Origin: Gnetum montanum
Taxonomy: Eukaryota; Streptophyta; Gnetopsida; Gnetales; Gnetaceae
NCBI GenBank assembly: GCA_015680685.1
Contig: MNCI01023765.1
Location: 165,981-229,980 of the forward strand
Length of the DNA: 64,000 bases
Direction: 5' to 3'
A model generated the notes under the pieces. That model saw only the letters and a list, made by a program, of their open reading frames with translations. It had not been told where the DNA came from and did not search any database. Of the stretch, positions 45,060 through 57,003 are shown piece by piece. Made by a program: the position numbers and the translations under genes. Every line of letters starts with the position of its first letter. Position 1 is the first letter of the stretch.

Positions 45060-47990
45060 TAATTTAACACTTAAAACCTTATGGAGAAATTAACCCCCAT
45101 GCATCTACATTGAGAATACTATGCCCAACATGGAAACATGCCTACTATTTTGCAAAATCATTAGAATTACAAATATTTTGCTATTTTTTGGTAACCCAAC
45201 CCTACCTTTTTCAACCCCATGTTCCCAAAAGTGGATGAGACATGAACAAAGCTAGACACCATGCGTTTCCACATTGAGGTAGCAATGCCCAGCATGGAAG
45301 AAGAGGAGGAACACCCATTCTTACCCCCTAGCACCCATCTAGGTATAGTTTAACCCCAAAGTGGATCCTAGATGACTGAGAAGCCCTCCAATCATCTCTG
45401 ACAACACTAGAATCTCACCAATCCTAGTCAAAACTAGTTAAAACTTTAGGATTTGATGTTTCTGTGCTAGGGGAGGCTTCATCCATGTTGAGCATCTCAC
45501 CCTCAATGTGGATGGATGGGGGAAAGTAAAAAATAACCTATATTGATTACCTAATCACTATTTCTTAATGTCTGATGATCCTTATACCTTGTCGAAACCC
45601 TCTAGAGGCTCTAAAAGATCCAAACGTCATCAAATATGGTACAAAACTACCATCCCCTTCTCATCCATTCTAGGAAAATATTACATGAGGTACTTAGAAG
45701 CCTCCAAACTATCAAATATTAACACCCAGCATTGACTGTCAACACAAGTAACCCTAAAGGTTGACATGCATGGTCAATCAGTTATTGATTTGGCCTAGAT
45801 ATAAAGTTCTTCATTGAGTAATACCTCTTCCATGTTGAGCCTCCCACCCTCAACATGGATGAGAGGGGGAAAACCTAAAAATTCCCTCATGGCCTTCAAA
45901 ATGACTAAATTTTAACCTTAGACACTAACAACCAACACCAACAACCCTGTGGACACTCATGCATAGCCAAAGTGATCATAAAAGCTAAAAATCCCTTCCC
46001 CAAAATTTTCCACATTAAGCATGGAATCCCTAGCATGGAAGAAATGGGGGAACATCAAAAACCACTCATCAACCTTCAAAACAATGAAATTTTAACACCA
46101 AGCATTGATAATCATGACTAGCAATCTCAAGGACCTACATGCATGACCAAAAATGGTGCAAAAGGATAAAATTGTATTTTCAATTATTTTCCACATGGAA
46201 AAATAGGAAAAAGATAAAAATTTAGTTTGAAAACCTATAAACTAACCAATTTTGACTCAAAGTCCTTGTCTTCAACCCTAGTAGCCCTGAAGGCTAACAT
46301 GCATGGTCGATTAAAGTTAAAACTAGGCAAGATCTACATTTTATGGTGTCTCCATGCTAGAGATTTTTCAATCCATATTTCCTAGTATGAAAATTAAATG
46401 GAAGGCTCATTTTAAATCCATAACTACCTCAAAACAACATTAACTAAACTTGCATGTGGTCTAGGACCCTGCTGACATTATCTCAAGCCTTCAAAATTTA
46501 AACAATTAATGTCAAAAGGCTAAAAAAATGATTCCCATAGTTTCCCATGACAAGAATCCCATTCCTAGCATGGAAAAAATAGAGGAAGCCCAAAAATTCT
46601 TAGAAATACCTAAAATTACTAAAACTTAACATGAAACCCTAGTACTCCACCCCGGTAGCCCCTAAGGATGACATGTAGAGTCATTGAGGTTAAATTTGGC
46701 CTAGATTTAAGATGCATGATTTGTCTGTGCTAGGGTTCAATTTTTCCATGCTGAGGATAGTATCCCTAGCATGAAAACTAAAGGGAAAAGTTGTTTGGGA
46801 CTCCTAAACATCTTAGAATAACATTAAATGACCTTTCATGCACTCTAGAACCTTGGCAGAAATTGTTGGAGCCTTTAAAATTTATAAGACTAATCCCAGG
46901 TGGCCAAAAAGTGGTTCCCCCTAGTTTTCCACTCTAATATCTCCATCCCCAACTTGGAAAAGGGAGGAAAGCTAAAAAACCACTTAGGAATGCTCAAAAC
47001 TAGGGGGAAACATGCACAGTTGATTATGATCTAAATTTACCTACCTCTAGGATTCTTACTTCTTCCGTACTAGAGTAACTTCCCTAGTGTGGAAACAAGG
47101 GGGAAAGCTACTTTTCCACTTTCGGTTGCAAGATGACACTCTCAAAAGCCAAAGATATATGCTAAATAAGCCCATAATGTCATAGCCTCAATGTTTTGCT
47201 TGTCTAATCTCATTTCAAACTTCAAAATTCATTCCCCCCATTCTTCCATGCTAGAGTAACCTCCTTAGTGTGGAAACAAGGGGGAAGACCTTAAATACCA
47301 TTAAACAACCTTCAAATGTGCCCAAAATCAATCAAAAACTTGTAGAATTAAAGTCTACAATCCTAGGGGCCTAGAAACCTGGGTAAAGTGCCCCTAAATT
47401 ACTCTAAATTCATAAAACAAGTGTCCCCCTATTTTTCCACATTGAGTATAATGTGATTAGTGTGGAAAATGGAGGGGAATCCATTTTGACACATCTTGAC
47501 ACTCAAAATTACCTAAAACTATCTCGGAATGAAGCTAAAAGATGCACAAGTTCCAAATATTGGCTCTAGCTATCTATTTGACAATTTTTGACCTTTTTTT
47601 TACTTGGATTTTGGTTCTCCATGTTGAACCCCCTCTTTTCCATGCTAGCCAACATGGAAACAAGGGGGGAAGACTTCAAAACCTACTTTTTGGCCTGTAC
47701 AAACCTCCAAAGTACCTAATTTTAATGGATCTAATCCTATGCTACCTTGTAAAGGTCTCAAAACCTCAATTTTTGACCTCTAAGCATCCAAAAACCTATT
47801 TTCCTTGGTTTCCATGCTAAGGGTCCCTATTTCCATGCTAAGCCTACCATGAAAGCCTCAAAACATATGATTTTTGGGTCCAAACAACCTAGAAATAACC
47901 CTGATTGATGTCTAAACTCACCTAATAGTCTTATAGCCTTAAAACATGTCCTACTAAGGCCTAAACCTAGCAAAACCTAAACATTTTTTG
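45060..47990 (+). repeat. Decayed tandem array, about 180 bp period
   Basis: The word CCATGCTAGAG or its variants (CCATGTTGAG, CCACATTGAG) recurs at 45106, 45269, 45483, 45830, 46010, 46191, 46352, 46543, 46745, 46929, 47065, 47245, 47437, 47619 and 47811. Most intervals are 160-205 bp, one is double. Each copy is followed after 15-35 bp by TAGTGTGGAAACAAGGGGGA or a variant, then A/C-rich filler and an ACATGCATGGTCAA-like segment. About 16 copies with heavy divergence. It lies upstream of the antisense env-like gene. Confidence 0.78.
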
Positions 47991-48543
47991 AACTATATTA
48001 GCAAAATTTTACCATATATAGCCTATTTTACTTGATTTTTTCCTTATTACATAATGTTTTGGCTTGTTTTTGGACTTGTGTTATCTTGTTGACCTTCTAT
48101 GGCCTTTATACAACCTGATATGTTCTTTTTTTGTCTTATTACAGCATTATTTACCTTTATTTAGCCTATAAATGATATTAAATAGTGGGGCTTGACCGTT
48201 CTTGACCACTATTTGACATCACGTAACCATGACATGCTAAGGCCTTAAACTGGCATCATAGTCCACAAAGACTCTTAAATTAGCATCATGGCTTGCTAAG
48301 CCCTAAAACTAGAAAAATTGTAACCCTTGTATATCATTTGTAGCCTTATTTCTTATACTTCCCTTTCTTGACCTTTATTTGACCTCTGTTTCCCTCTATT
48401 GCACTTTGTTGGATTATCCTTATTTCATTGATGATCTTGGATGGCCTTAACTACATTATATTTTCATGATTTATAAAGAATTTTAGCATTCTTTATTCAC
48501 TTTTATTCATGTGCCAATTAATATGCTTTTGGTTGACATGCAG

Positions 48544-50010
48544 GACCAGAGTATGAGTACTTGGAAATAAATCTACTTTCCTTTGTGTTTACATGAACAT
48601 CACAGTGATGTTGAATGGTGTATTGACCTTGATTGCCTAGATCTTAAGCTTGATAGTCTTATAGAGTGCATAGCCTCAATAGAGAAAAATCTAGAATGGC
48701 CTAAAACCCTAGTCAAAACCCTTGACCTATAAGCAAAAGGCATAACCAAAGACTCTCTAGTTCAGGTTCCTGTCAAAACACATAGTGTTGAAGAGAAAAT
48801 CCTTAAACTAAGTTTCTCACCATAGCCTCAATGTGCTCAAAGCATAGCCAAGGTCTTACAAAGCAACATAAAGGCATTTTCCTAGTCATATGAAGATATT
48901 CTAGGCCTAGACCCACGTCTAGTTCAGCACAACATCATACTCAACCCTAGCATTAGGCTAGTTAAGCAAAAAGTGCACAAAACTAGACCTAATTTGGCCT
49001 TTTTAGTTCTTAATGAAGTCTCAAAGCTCTACCAAGAAGGTTTCATTCGGGCCATCAATCACATAGAATGGATATCTAACATAGTGGTAGTGCCTAAGAC
49101 AAATAGGAGTATCCACATTTGCATTGATTTTCAAGACATAAATAAAGTGACTATCAAGGATAACTTTCCTTTACCTAGTATTGATTAACTTATCGATACT
49201 ATGGTTGGACATGCCTTGTTGTCCTTTATGGATGGATTCTTATGGTATGACTAAATTAGGATCAACCTAGAGCACCAACTTGGCATGACGTTCATGATCC
49301 CATGGGGTACTTTTTATTATACCATGAGGGCTTTTGGCCTTAAGAATGCTGAAGCAACATACCAATGAGCTATGACCTATATATTTAGCAATTACATGCT
49401 AGGTTTTCTTAATGATTATGTAGATAACATAGCCATCAAGTCCAAGGTGGCCCATAACCATGCTAATTACCTAGATCTTGTGTTTAAATAATTCCTTAAA
49501 TATGAGCTTAGGCTCAATCCTAAGTATGTCTTCAATTTCAAGATCAATAAGATGCATGGATTTGTAGTCTCCAAAGTAGGGATACGCATCAATCCTAATA
49601 AGGTTAAGGCCATATCTAAATTAGTAGCACCTACTAACCTTAAGAAGCTTTATGGATCACAAGGTAGATTACAATTTATTCATAGGTTTATTGCTAGGCT
49701 TATGGATAAGTTACAACCCATGCTACACTTACTTAAGAAAGGAGTTCATTATGAGTGCATGATTCAGTGCGAAGAGGCCTTTGAAAACCTTAAGAAAGAA
49801 TTGATACAACTACTGATAGTCTATCCTCCACAAGAGGGTAAACCATTTGACATTTATTTTACCATGTCTAATACATTAATTACCTCTCTATTATATCAAA
49901 AATGTAATGATAGAGCAAAAATTCCTGTATACTATCTTAGTCACATGTTAGTTGCCCATGAGACTTGATACACTGAAATGGAGAAATATTATCTAACACT
50001 AGTCTTTTCT
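48544..50010 (+). pseudogene. C reverse transcriptase and RNase H, broken
   Basis: From 48900 the RT is clear: VKQKVHKTRPNL, EWISNIVVVPK, CIDFQDINKVT and FPLPSID (49185), then LLSFMDGFL with the first catalytic Asp, and YVDN at about 49425 in place of YVDD, so the second catalytic Asp is lost. Thumb and connection follow in 49552-49968, with PVYYLSHMLVAHET and an RNase H-like region up to about 50010. There are several TAG and TGA stops. Coding sequence before 48900 is a linker without motifs. Confidence 0.85.
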
Positions 50011-50289
50011 TTGAATAAATCGAGACACTACCTCTTTAGAAGACAAGTCAACATAATTTACAATGATAACATACTCAAAGATATAATGATGAACATCTAC
50101 GAAAGTATCCATATAGCCTAATGGAAATCCATAACCATGGAATTTGACCTCTATTACATCTCTCAATCCTCAACGAAAGGTCAAGCTATAGTCATATAAT
50201 TCACAATTTTACCTATTGATGGCCAAGCAAAAATAGATCCTAAATTTCATAATGAGCATATTAACATAGTTAGCCAAGTACCTAAGGTA

Positions 50290-50580
50290 TATGACATAGC
50301 CATGCACATTGATAGAGCTTCAACTACCCATGGAACTAGTGTCGTTGTCATCATAACATTCCCATCTAGTGAGATCCAATCATTTGCTTATCATTTTTGG
50401 TTCCCATGTACCAATAACATAGTGAAGTATGAGGGTTTTATTATAGGAATGATGGTAACTCATGATCTAGGAATTAGACACCTAACCATCAAAGGTAATT
50501 CACAACTCTTGGTTAACCAAGTAATTGAAGTCTATGCATGCAAAGCTAAGTACTTACAACTTACTTTGACCTAGGGAAGC
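50290..50580 (+). pseudogene. C second RNase H-like domain, broken
   Basis: The open stretch 50302-50574 has MHIDRAS (first Asp), KYEGFIIGM (Glu) and LTIKGNSQLLVNQV, where the usual Asp of GDSQL is Asn. Tat-lineage elements are known to carry a second, archaeal-type RNase H after the first, and this domain fits that. It lies between RNase H and integrase in the same reading direction. Confidence 0.75.
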
Positions 50581-50879
50581 AATTGTTATCATAATTTGTA
50601 GACATTGTTATCCAACACATACCTTGAAATAAAAATGTCACAACATTAGCCCTTAGTGTGACACTAGATGTGTTTAGCAAGTTTCCCACCTTAACCATGG
50701 ACTATGCTACTTCCATCACACAAAACACTTGGGATACCTTTGTGATCATCATTCATACTACTCCTCCCAAAGAGTGGTATGATGATATCAAATTTTATCT
50801 TATGCATGTTGATTCCTCATAAGACCTGACTACTATTCAGAAGGATGTCATATGCAAGCAATCAAAGCAATATGTCATC

Positions 50880-52015
50880 ATTGGTAATAACACATTATGT
50901 TAATGATCCTATCATGACATACTCCTAAAGTGCTTGGGTAAAACTGAAGCTAGAATAGTCCTAGAGAAGGTTCACAAGGGTGTTTGGGAAGGAAATACAG
51001 GACCTAGAGCCATGGCCACTAAAATTAGATAGTTAGGCTACTACTAGCTCCATATGGAAAATGATTGCCTATAGAATGTTAAGCATTGTCACACATGCCA
51101 ATGATATAACAACCTTATACATGTATCACTGATTGAGTTACATAGCACTCAGATAACAAGGCCATTTCAATGAGGGGGTTTGAATATCATTAGACCCATA
51201 ACACCTAAGTCTTCTATAGGACATAACTTCATCATCCTTACAACCAAATATTTTACCAATTGGGTTTAGGTTATTCCCCTAAGGAAGACCACATCTGAAC
51301 AAGTTTGCAAATTCATCCTAGACAACATTGTATCTTATTTTGACATACCCATGATCATAGTTATGGACAATGGATCCCAATTTAGTAGCCAAGAAACCAA
51401 GGACTTCTATCATAACCTATTCATTAAGCATTCTTTCTTTTTGTCTTACTACCCTTAAGCTAATTGGCAAGCAAAAGAAAGCAACAAGGCCATCATCAAC
51501 TTGCTCAAGAAGATGCTCAACAACAATAAGCATAAGTGGCATGAGCTCCTTGTCCATGTGCTATGGTCATATAGAATAGCCTATCACACACCAACTAGCA
51601 TGACCCCTTATAGCCTTATGTATGGTTTTGAAGCTAGTTTACCTCTTGAATTACAAGGTCCATCACTTAAGTAGTCTTGACTAACTTCATCAACGATGAG
51701 CAAAACAAGAAGTTATGGACAACAAGCCTAAATTTGATGAGGATAGGTGTATGCAAACACTTTCTTACATCAAGCACTATCAAGAGAGGTAGAAGAGATA
51801 GCATAACCATAACTTAACCATGTGCAAGATTAAAGAGTAGGACCTAGTCCTCAAGGTTTTCCATGAGCATGCGGACAAATTCTCAACCAACTAGGAAGGG
51901 TTCTTCCTTATCATTAGAGCCTACAAGAATGGAGCATTTAGAATAGCCAACATGTATGGGAATGAGTTGGCCAATTCAATTAATCATTCCTACCTAAAAC
52001 CATACTACATGTAGC
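50880..52015 (+). pseudogene. C integrase, broken
   Basis: A zinc-binding remnant with HCHTCQ at about 51090, then the core: GLNIIRPI (first Asp replaced by Asn), HNFIILTTKYFTNWV, IVMDNGSQFSS (second Asp), and AKESNKAIINLLKKML (Glu). The C-terminal part has LVLKVFHEHADKFS, GAFRIANMYGNEL and the end YLKPYYM then TAG at about 52013. Aligns throughout with the integrase of F, but with about ten stops. Confidence 0.85.
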
Positions 52016-52260
52016 TGATGATCATCGACAAGGGAGCCAGCTTTGAATGATCTACTACAATCTTAAATTGGCAACATGGCCTTCCAAGGCCTAAAACTAG
52101 TACCATGACCTACTTCATCTATAAACTAGAAAACTTGGTGACTTAGATACCTTGATTCTCACATGACCTATATGCATTTTACCATTATAATATGCAATGG
52201 TATTTTGTATTCTTTGTCGATGCCTCTCAAGTTAATCCTCCAAGCACCAACAAAGAGGGG
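52016..52260 (+). other. C 3' UTR and polypurine tract
   Basis: Short degenerate repeats with AAATTGGCAACATGGCC and CTAAAACTAG words (52065-52130) match those near both ends of the 10-kb segment. The PPT AACAAAGAGGGG lies at 52248-52260 next to the 3' LTR. Its GAGGGGC end is shared with the PPT of F. Confidence 0.65.
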
Positions 52261-53772
52261 CTATTGAAACACCACAAAAATTTGCATGTTATAGTCAATA
52301 TTTATCATGTAAATTTCACCCCATTAAACTTGAGGCAAAACTTCATTGTAAATGTGAATACTATAACCCATAGTGGACAATTTCACATACTTTAATCTTT
52401 GGGGCTCAAAATATCTCATAAGTGATCAAAGCCTCATTTTTTAGGTGAAAAAAGTCACATAGTGTCTATATTTTAGCTTGGGGGTCAAAATGCCTTTTGG
52501 AATGCAAAAAGAAAAGATAATTTGATGGGTTTTATGGGGGGGATATATATTTTTCTATGCTAGATGCACATGCAGGGGGTAAATCTCACCTACCCACAAC
52601 ATGGAAGGGTGAAGTTTTTGGAAACTTTATTCCTTCAACATGGAGACCACAAGCATGGATTGGAATCCTTCCCCCCCTATTTTGGAAGCTTCCCCAATTT
52701 TGGAGTCTTCACCCCCAACATTGAAAATTGCATCCCCCAATGTGGAAGCCACGAAAACCAAAATTCATCACTTCATGTACTTCAACATTGACTGGCCTCT
52801 TCTACAAGCATGGTGGAGAGCTCAACGTAGAAGATTCATCTCCAATGTGGAAGGTATCCCTTGGCTACTATTTATAGTAAAAAAAATGGCCATGGGAGGA
52901 AGCACTTAATGTGTATAGTAACCCACCAAATTTGGGCACCCATCTCATCTAAATTTGGCAACCAATTTATAGCCATTTTGTAGCCCCAATCATGTCCCAA
53001 AGAACCTATAAAATCCAATATCAAGCACCATTTATAGGTTATACAATTTCAATAAGGTTTAGCAAATTTGGTTTAACAATTTTCAACACGGTTCAGCAAC
53101 TTTTGGCATACAAACACTTTGGCAATAACATAATTTTTCAAGTTTAGCCATTTTTTCACACTTTCATACTTGAGGCATTTTCAAGCACTCAAGGGTTCCT
53201 GAAATATCCCATGTTTGCATCCTCTTAAAACCCATAATGGAAGCATAGTCACCTTGAGATTTATGGATTTTTTATGTCAACATTGCACTTCTAGAATTTC
53301 CAAATGGTAGTGTGCAATAATCTGACATCAAAATTTTTCACTTGTATTATCCCCTCCCAACAGTGATCCAACTTTCAAATATGAGGTTGTAGTGGACGAG
53401 GAGGTTTGATAGCATTAGTAGTGACTTAGCACCTAGATCAAAGAGTAGATCACATTGGCTTCAATGGGTTTTGAACCTCTACATAAGTGAACCCCCTTTC
53501 TACTTGTCCAAGCACCATTTGTACACATTTATCTAACTTACTCTTTATTCTTCCTCAATAAAGTGTTTTGAGCTTTGTGTTCAAAAATAAATTTATTTTC
53601 TATACATTATTCAGATCTATTTGTATTTCTATGTTTAGCATTTCATAGGTCTCTAGTTAATCTGCTGGACTAGCTAGGGTGCCTCAAATTTCATTTTTTT
53701 TCTTATGGAGGTCTTAGGAATTTGGGGTTGAGGAACTGCTACATCAAGGATCTTTGATTTTTCTAGTGATCA
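52261..53772 (+). repeat. C 3' LTR
   Basis: Begins CTATTGAAACACC, aligned with TGTTTGAAACACC of the 5' LTR. TATA box TATAAAA at 53007-53013. A CTCAATAAAG at about 53551 may be the polyadenylation signal. The end is uncertain between 53772 and about 53800. Confidence 0.82.
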
Positions 53773-55970
53773 GGATTTTTAGTCAAAATAGTATTTTTTC
53801 TATGGTATTCAGCTAGATAGTACTATGAAGCTTGAATGGATGCATTACCTAGAGAGATTAAATGTTGAATGTCATATCCATAAGGATCAAGCTATTGATA
53901 TGGATATTTTTGATGTGGTAGTGGCATGGTCCATGATTGGAGTTGTTGCCTCTACTGATGGTATTGCTCTTGTGGCTATAGGTAAGCTTCATTGGGATAG
54001 TACATCGGTTAGAAATTTTTCTTGTAGTTACCTTAAGGATAAGGTAATCATTTAGGCATCTATTTCTTGATAAATTTAAGGTTAAGTGCATATGGTCCCT
54101 TTTCTTATAGGTGTGCCATTATGGAACAACATCCTTTGAGATGCTCATATTGGCATATGACACATCCTTTCTCATATTGAAAACTTAGCCACTAAAGCCA
54201 CTTTTTTTTTTCTTATGCTTGCCTTTCTCAAAAGCTTTCTCTATTCATTCCTTCATAATCTTTAAATTTGTGGTAAACTTCTCATCAACTAAGTCCCACA
54301 TCTTCTATACATTTTCTACTATATAAGTGATAGATTTCTGGATAGGCAAAGTTTTCTTTTAAATAACCTGATCCAAGGTTTCTTCTTCTTGCAGGTCACA
54401 AACTCTTGCATTCCTTTTCTTGATACATGGATCTCTATTATATTCTTCAACTAATTCTCTTTTCCTTAACTCTTCTTCCTTGATTTCCACTTGGTAAATC
54501 AATCTTTGTATCGATTGGAAAAACATTTTGGATAATCAACCTTGGTCATAAACCCTAAGGGTCTCTCTAGTCTTGTTCTTAAGTTCATCAACAATGTGTT
54601 TTAGTTGTTCGCATTGGAAAAAGCCATGGCTTGGGAACCTATGTAAAGTAAAAAATACCTACCCATTGCTACATCAAGGGATTCATGAGCCCCTTTTTTC
54701 CATCCTTAGATCTATTTCTATAATTTAGACACCTAGGAATAGGTTTGATATTTTTCTTTGAAGAGCTCTAGCATGGCACGCCATCTTCTAATTGATTCTA
54801 GTTCAAGTGATTTGTGCCAACTCTTGAATTCTCTCACAAGTATCCATGGGAACAACTTTCATTTTTTCCAATCACTTTCAATATTTTACAAGCTACAAGC
54901 GTCATGGAATGCTTGAAGGTGGTGTTGAGGATTAGCATTATAGCCACCCTCAAATCTAGGCATATTGTTCATGTCAAGTCGTTTGATATGGTTGTCCCTT
55001 ACATGTTTTGTTGAAATACAAATAACTTCCCTAATGTTGATCATGCTTTGAGTAGCCAATAAGGTTTCATCATCGTAATCAAATTCATGAGCTCTATTGC
55101 AGTGGTGCCTCCTTTGGTGCTCATACCTTTCTTGATCCTCTCTTCTATCCCTATGCCTGCTTAGTTTATGGACTTCATCTTCCTCATTGGGGTATCTTGC
55201 ACAATGGTCATAGTAATCATGAGTTATTTGTTGTTCCCTTTCATGGCTATGATACCTCTATATCCTCTTGTTAGAGGCCACCAATCATCATGAGGATGAA
55301 TATGAGGCAGTGGAAGAATGATGTCAACTTGTTCTCCTTTCGTGACTCTGGTATTCTTCTTTGTGGAATCTAGTAGAAACTCTAGGCCTTGAGTCCTACT
55401 TATACTTTTAGTCTATTTCTTTCCTTTTGGGTGTCTCTACTCAGGTAGAATGTAATTAAACTTATACAAGTTCCTCTAATTAGATTATAGGTATTTGTGA
55501 ATGAACTTCATGATCCTGGTGGAGTTGTTTAGTAATGATGCATCACCATCAAGCTCTTTTAAGATAACAAGAAAGTTGATTTTCTTTCCTTTATTCTCAT
55601 GTTTCGTTTTCATGATAGTATCTCCCCTTAATTTCTCTTCAATGGGCTCATAGGGCCTTATCATGTATTTGATCACATGATACCCTTCAATTCCATCACT
55701 TAGATTCATTCCCTAGAGAGTGGTCTGAAGTATGATGAGCGCTAAATGCTATGGGGGTAAAACAATGTTACCTTGAAGATCTCTCCATCTTAGTTTCCCA
55801 TCTTGATAAAATATGAAGGTAAAGTTGAGATAATAGAAATCATGGTGATCATAGTAAGCATATGAAATCCTTGCTTGCATTGGCATACTCTAATATTTTA
55901 TGTCACTAACTCTGTCATTTTCCCTTTTTGATTCTTTGGAAGGTGGTGATTTTTCTTTGATTGAAGCCAT
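53773..55970 (-). pseudogene. D gag, N-terminal to knuckle region, broken
   Basis: Start at ATG 55970-55968 with the same MAS-type beginning as at 5200. The central block is at about 54990-54880 (complement of the LDMNNMPRFEGGYN-like region and the HLQAFHDA-like region), followed by the acidic segment (54470-54240) and the C-terminal knuckle region near 54110. It stops at the right border of element C and resumes at 31918. No open frame is longer than about 75 codons. Confidence 0.75.
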
Positions 55971-56100
55971 GTTGTGGTTTTTAGATGTTTAGTTAAGTGT
56001 GCTTAATTATTTAGAATTATTAAAAAATTATAAATTTCAATTCTGGATTCTTGATATAATCAACTTCATAAAATTAATTACTCATCATACATTAACATGT

Positions 56101-56118
56101 TCCCTGGTAGCAATGCCA
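56101..56118 (-). promoter_or_regulatory. D primer-binding site (decayed tRNA-Asp type)
   Basis: Plus strand TCCCTGGTAGCAATGCCA matches the complement of the tRNA-Asp PBS at 12 of 18 positions, with all mismatches transitions. One base separates it from the LTR end at 56120. Confidence 0.78.
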
Positions 56119-56119
56119 A

Positions 56120-57003
56120 TGATAAGCGATGCAATAATCCAACACCCAACCATACAAGTCACAAGTGTCTACGCATCACCCAATTGTAATCTATGGATGA
56201 GGCAATGTTAATATGCTAGTAATTGATTTAAGTTTGTAACCATTGTCTTCCAATGTGAAGCTAGTGAAGTCTATGTGTATGATTTAGCTCACCATGAGGT
56301 ATATGATATCTGATGTTGTTTGGCCATCATTACTCCTAGAAATTATGCTGAAAATGAAAATGATTTCTAAATATAAGTGAAATAAGTAAATGAATCTATC
56401 CTAGCATATGGTAATGAGCATCTATTCCTGATCTTCCATACACACCTTGGGTTTTGTGTAATCACTACTAGGATACCAAGTGTTATGCTACTAGGCATAC
56501 CAAGTGATAACACTACTAGGCTTACCAAGCAATTACACTTTAACTGCTCAAGACTAGTTGTACTCATTCTACTTACTAATTATAGTAATAGTAAAGTACA
56601 TAGAAAAATAAAACATTAACTATGAATACAATAAACATTATGCTAAGTGAAAACAATAAACTAGGAGAATGCTGCAATGGTGAGAAATAGCTTGATCTTT
56701 ATTTCTAGTCACACTTTCACTCAAATACATAATGTTTGAATAAATATTTTGTTCACTAAGTCACATCACAATACAGGCATTCACTCTTCTAATCACTAAG
56801 TCTAACTTCAAGAAGTAAAACTGCAAGATTCTAATTAATACTTGAAATGAAACTTCTGTGGATTGTATGTCCAAGAGTTGTATTTATAGGGCTACACACA
56901 TCTCGAGATATTGTATAAATGATGACGTAGCATGTGCCACAATATTGTAATTATGAAATTATTGTTGTGATATTGTTGATGCAATATCATTGCCAATGAC
57001 AAA
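56120..57003 (-). repeat. D 5' LTR
   Basis: On the plus strand it runs TGATAAGC to about GACAAACA. The TATA box is TATTTATA at 56881-56888 (minus-strand TATAAATA). Instead of GATATC, the U3 next to it has GATATT and ATATTG variants (56910-57000), a decayed form of the cluster. The left 280 bp match the LTR fragment at 7770-8051. Confidence 0.75.

Larger units (their letters stand above)
38511..48543 (+). other. 10-kb segment between protease and RT of C (probable giant intron or insertion)
   Basis: Ogre-type elements are known to have an intron between protease and RT. Here the segment ends with T-rich sequence and GACATGCAG (48535-48543), a good 3' splice site immediately before the RT-side frame. 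A donor near 38512 (CATGTAGCC) is possible but weak. Inside lie an antisense multi-exon ORF and a 180-bp tandem array. Near both ends (38705-38780 and 48235-48310) there is the same short repeat of AAACTGGCATCA and AAACTAG words, which recurs in the 3' UTR at 52065-52130. Confidence 0.55.
31919..53772 (+). mobile_element. C: Tat/Ogre-like Ty3/gypsy element, plus strand, about 21.9 kb
   Basis: Two LTRs of about 1.5 kb (31919-33446 and 52261-53772) face the same way. Between them lie gag, protease, a 10-kb segment, RT-RNase H-second RNase H and integrase, all on the plus strand, then a PPT (52248-52260). Size, gag type, dual RNase H and the PR/RT split are Ogre/Tat features. Every gene has multiple stops, and key residues are lost (RT YVDN, first integrase Asp to Asn). 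LTRs differ by roughly 10-15% by eye. It interrupts element D. Confidence 0.82.
26400..57003 (-). mobile_element. D: Athila-like element, minus strand, split by nested element C
   Basis: Right half: 5' LTR 56120-57003, PBS 56101-56118, gag 55970-53773. Left half: gag C-terminus and protease (31918-31140), pol (31140-28020), 3' spacer (28020-26400). Element C (31919-53772) sits between. Joining the halves puts the gag start about 2.65 kb from the protease active site, against 2.66 kb in E3, which supports a single interrupted element. No 3' LTR is recognisable at the left end. Confidence 0.78.
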
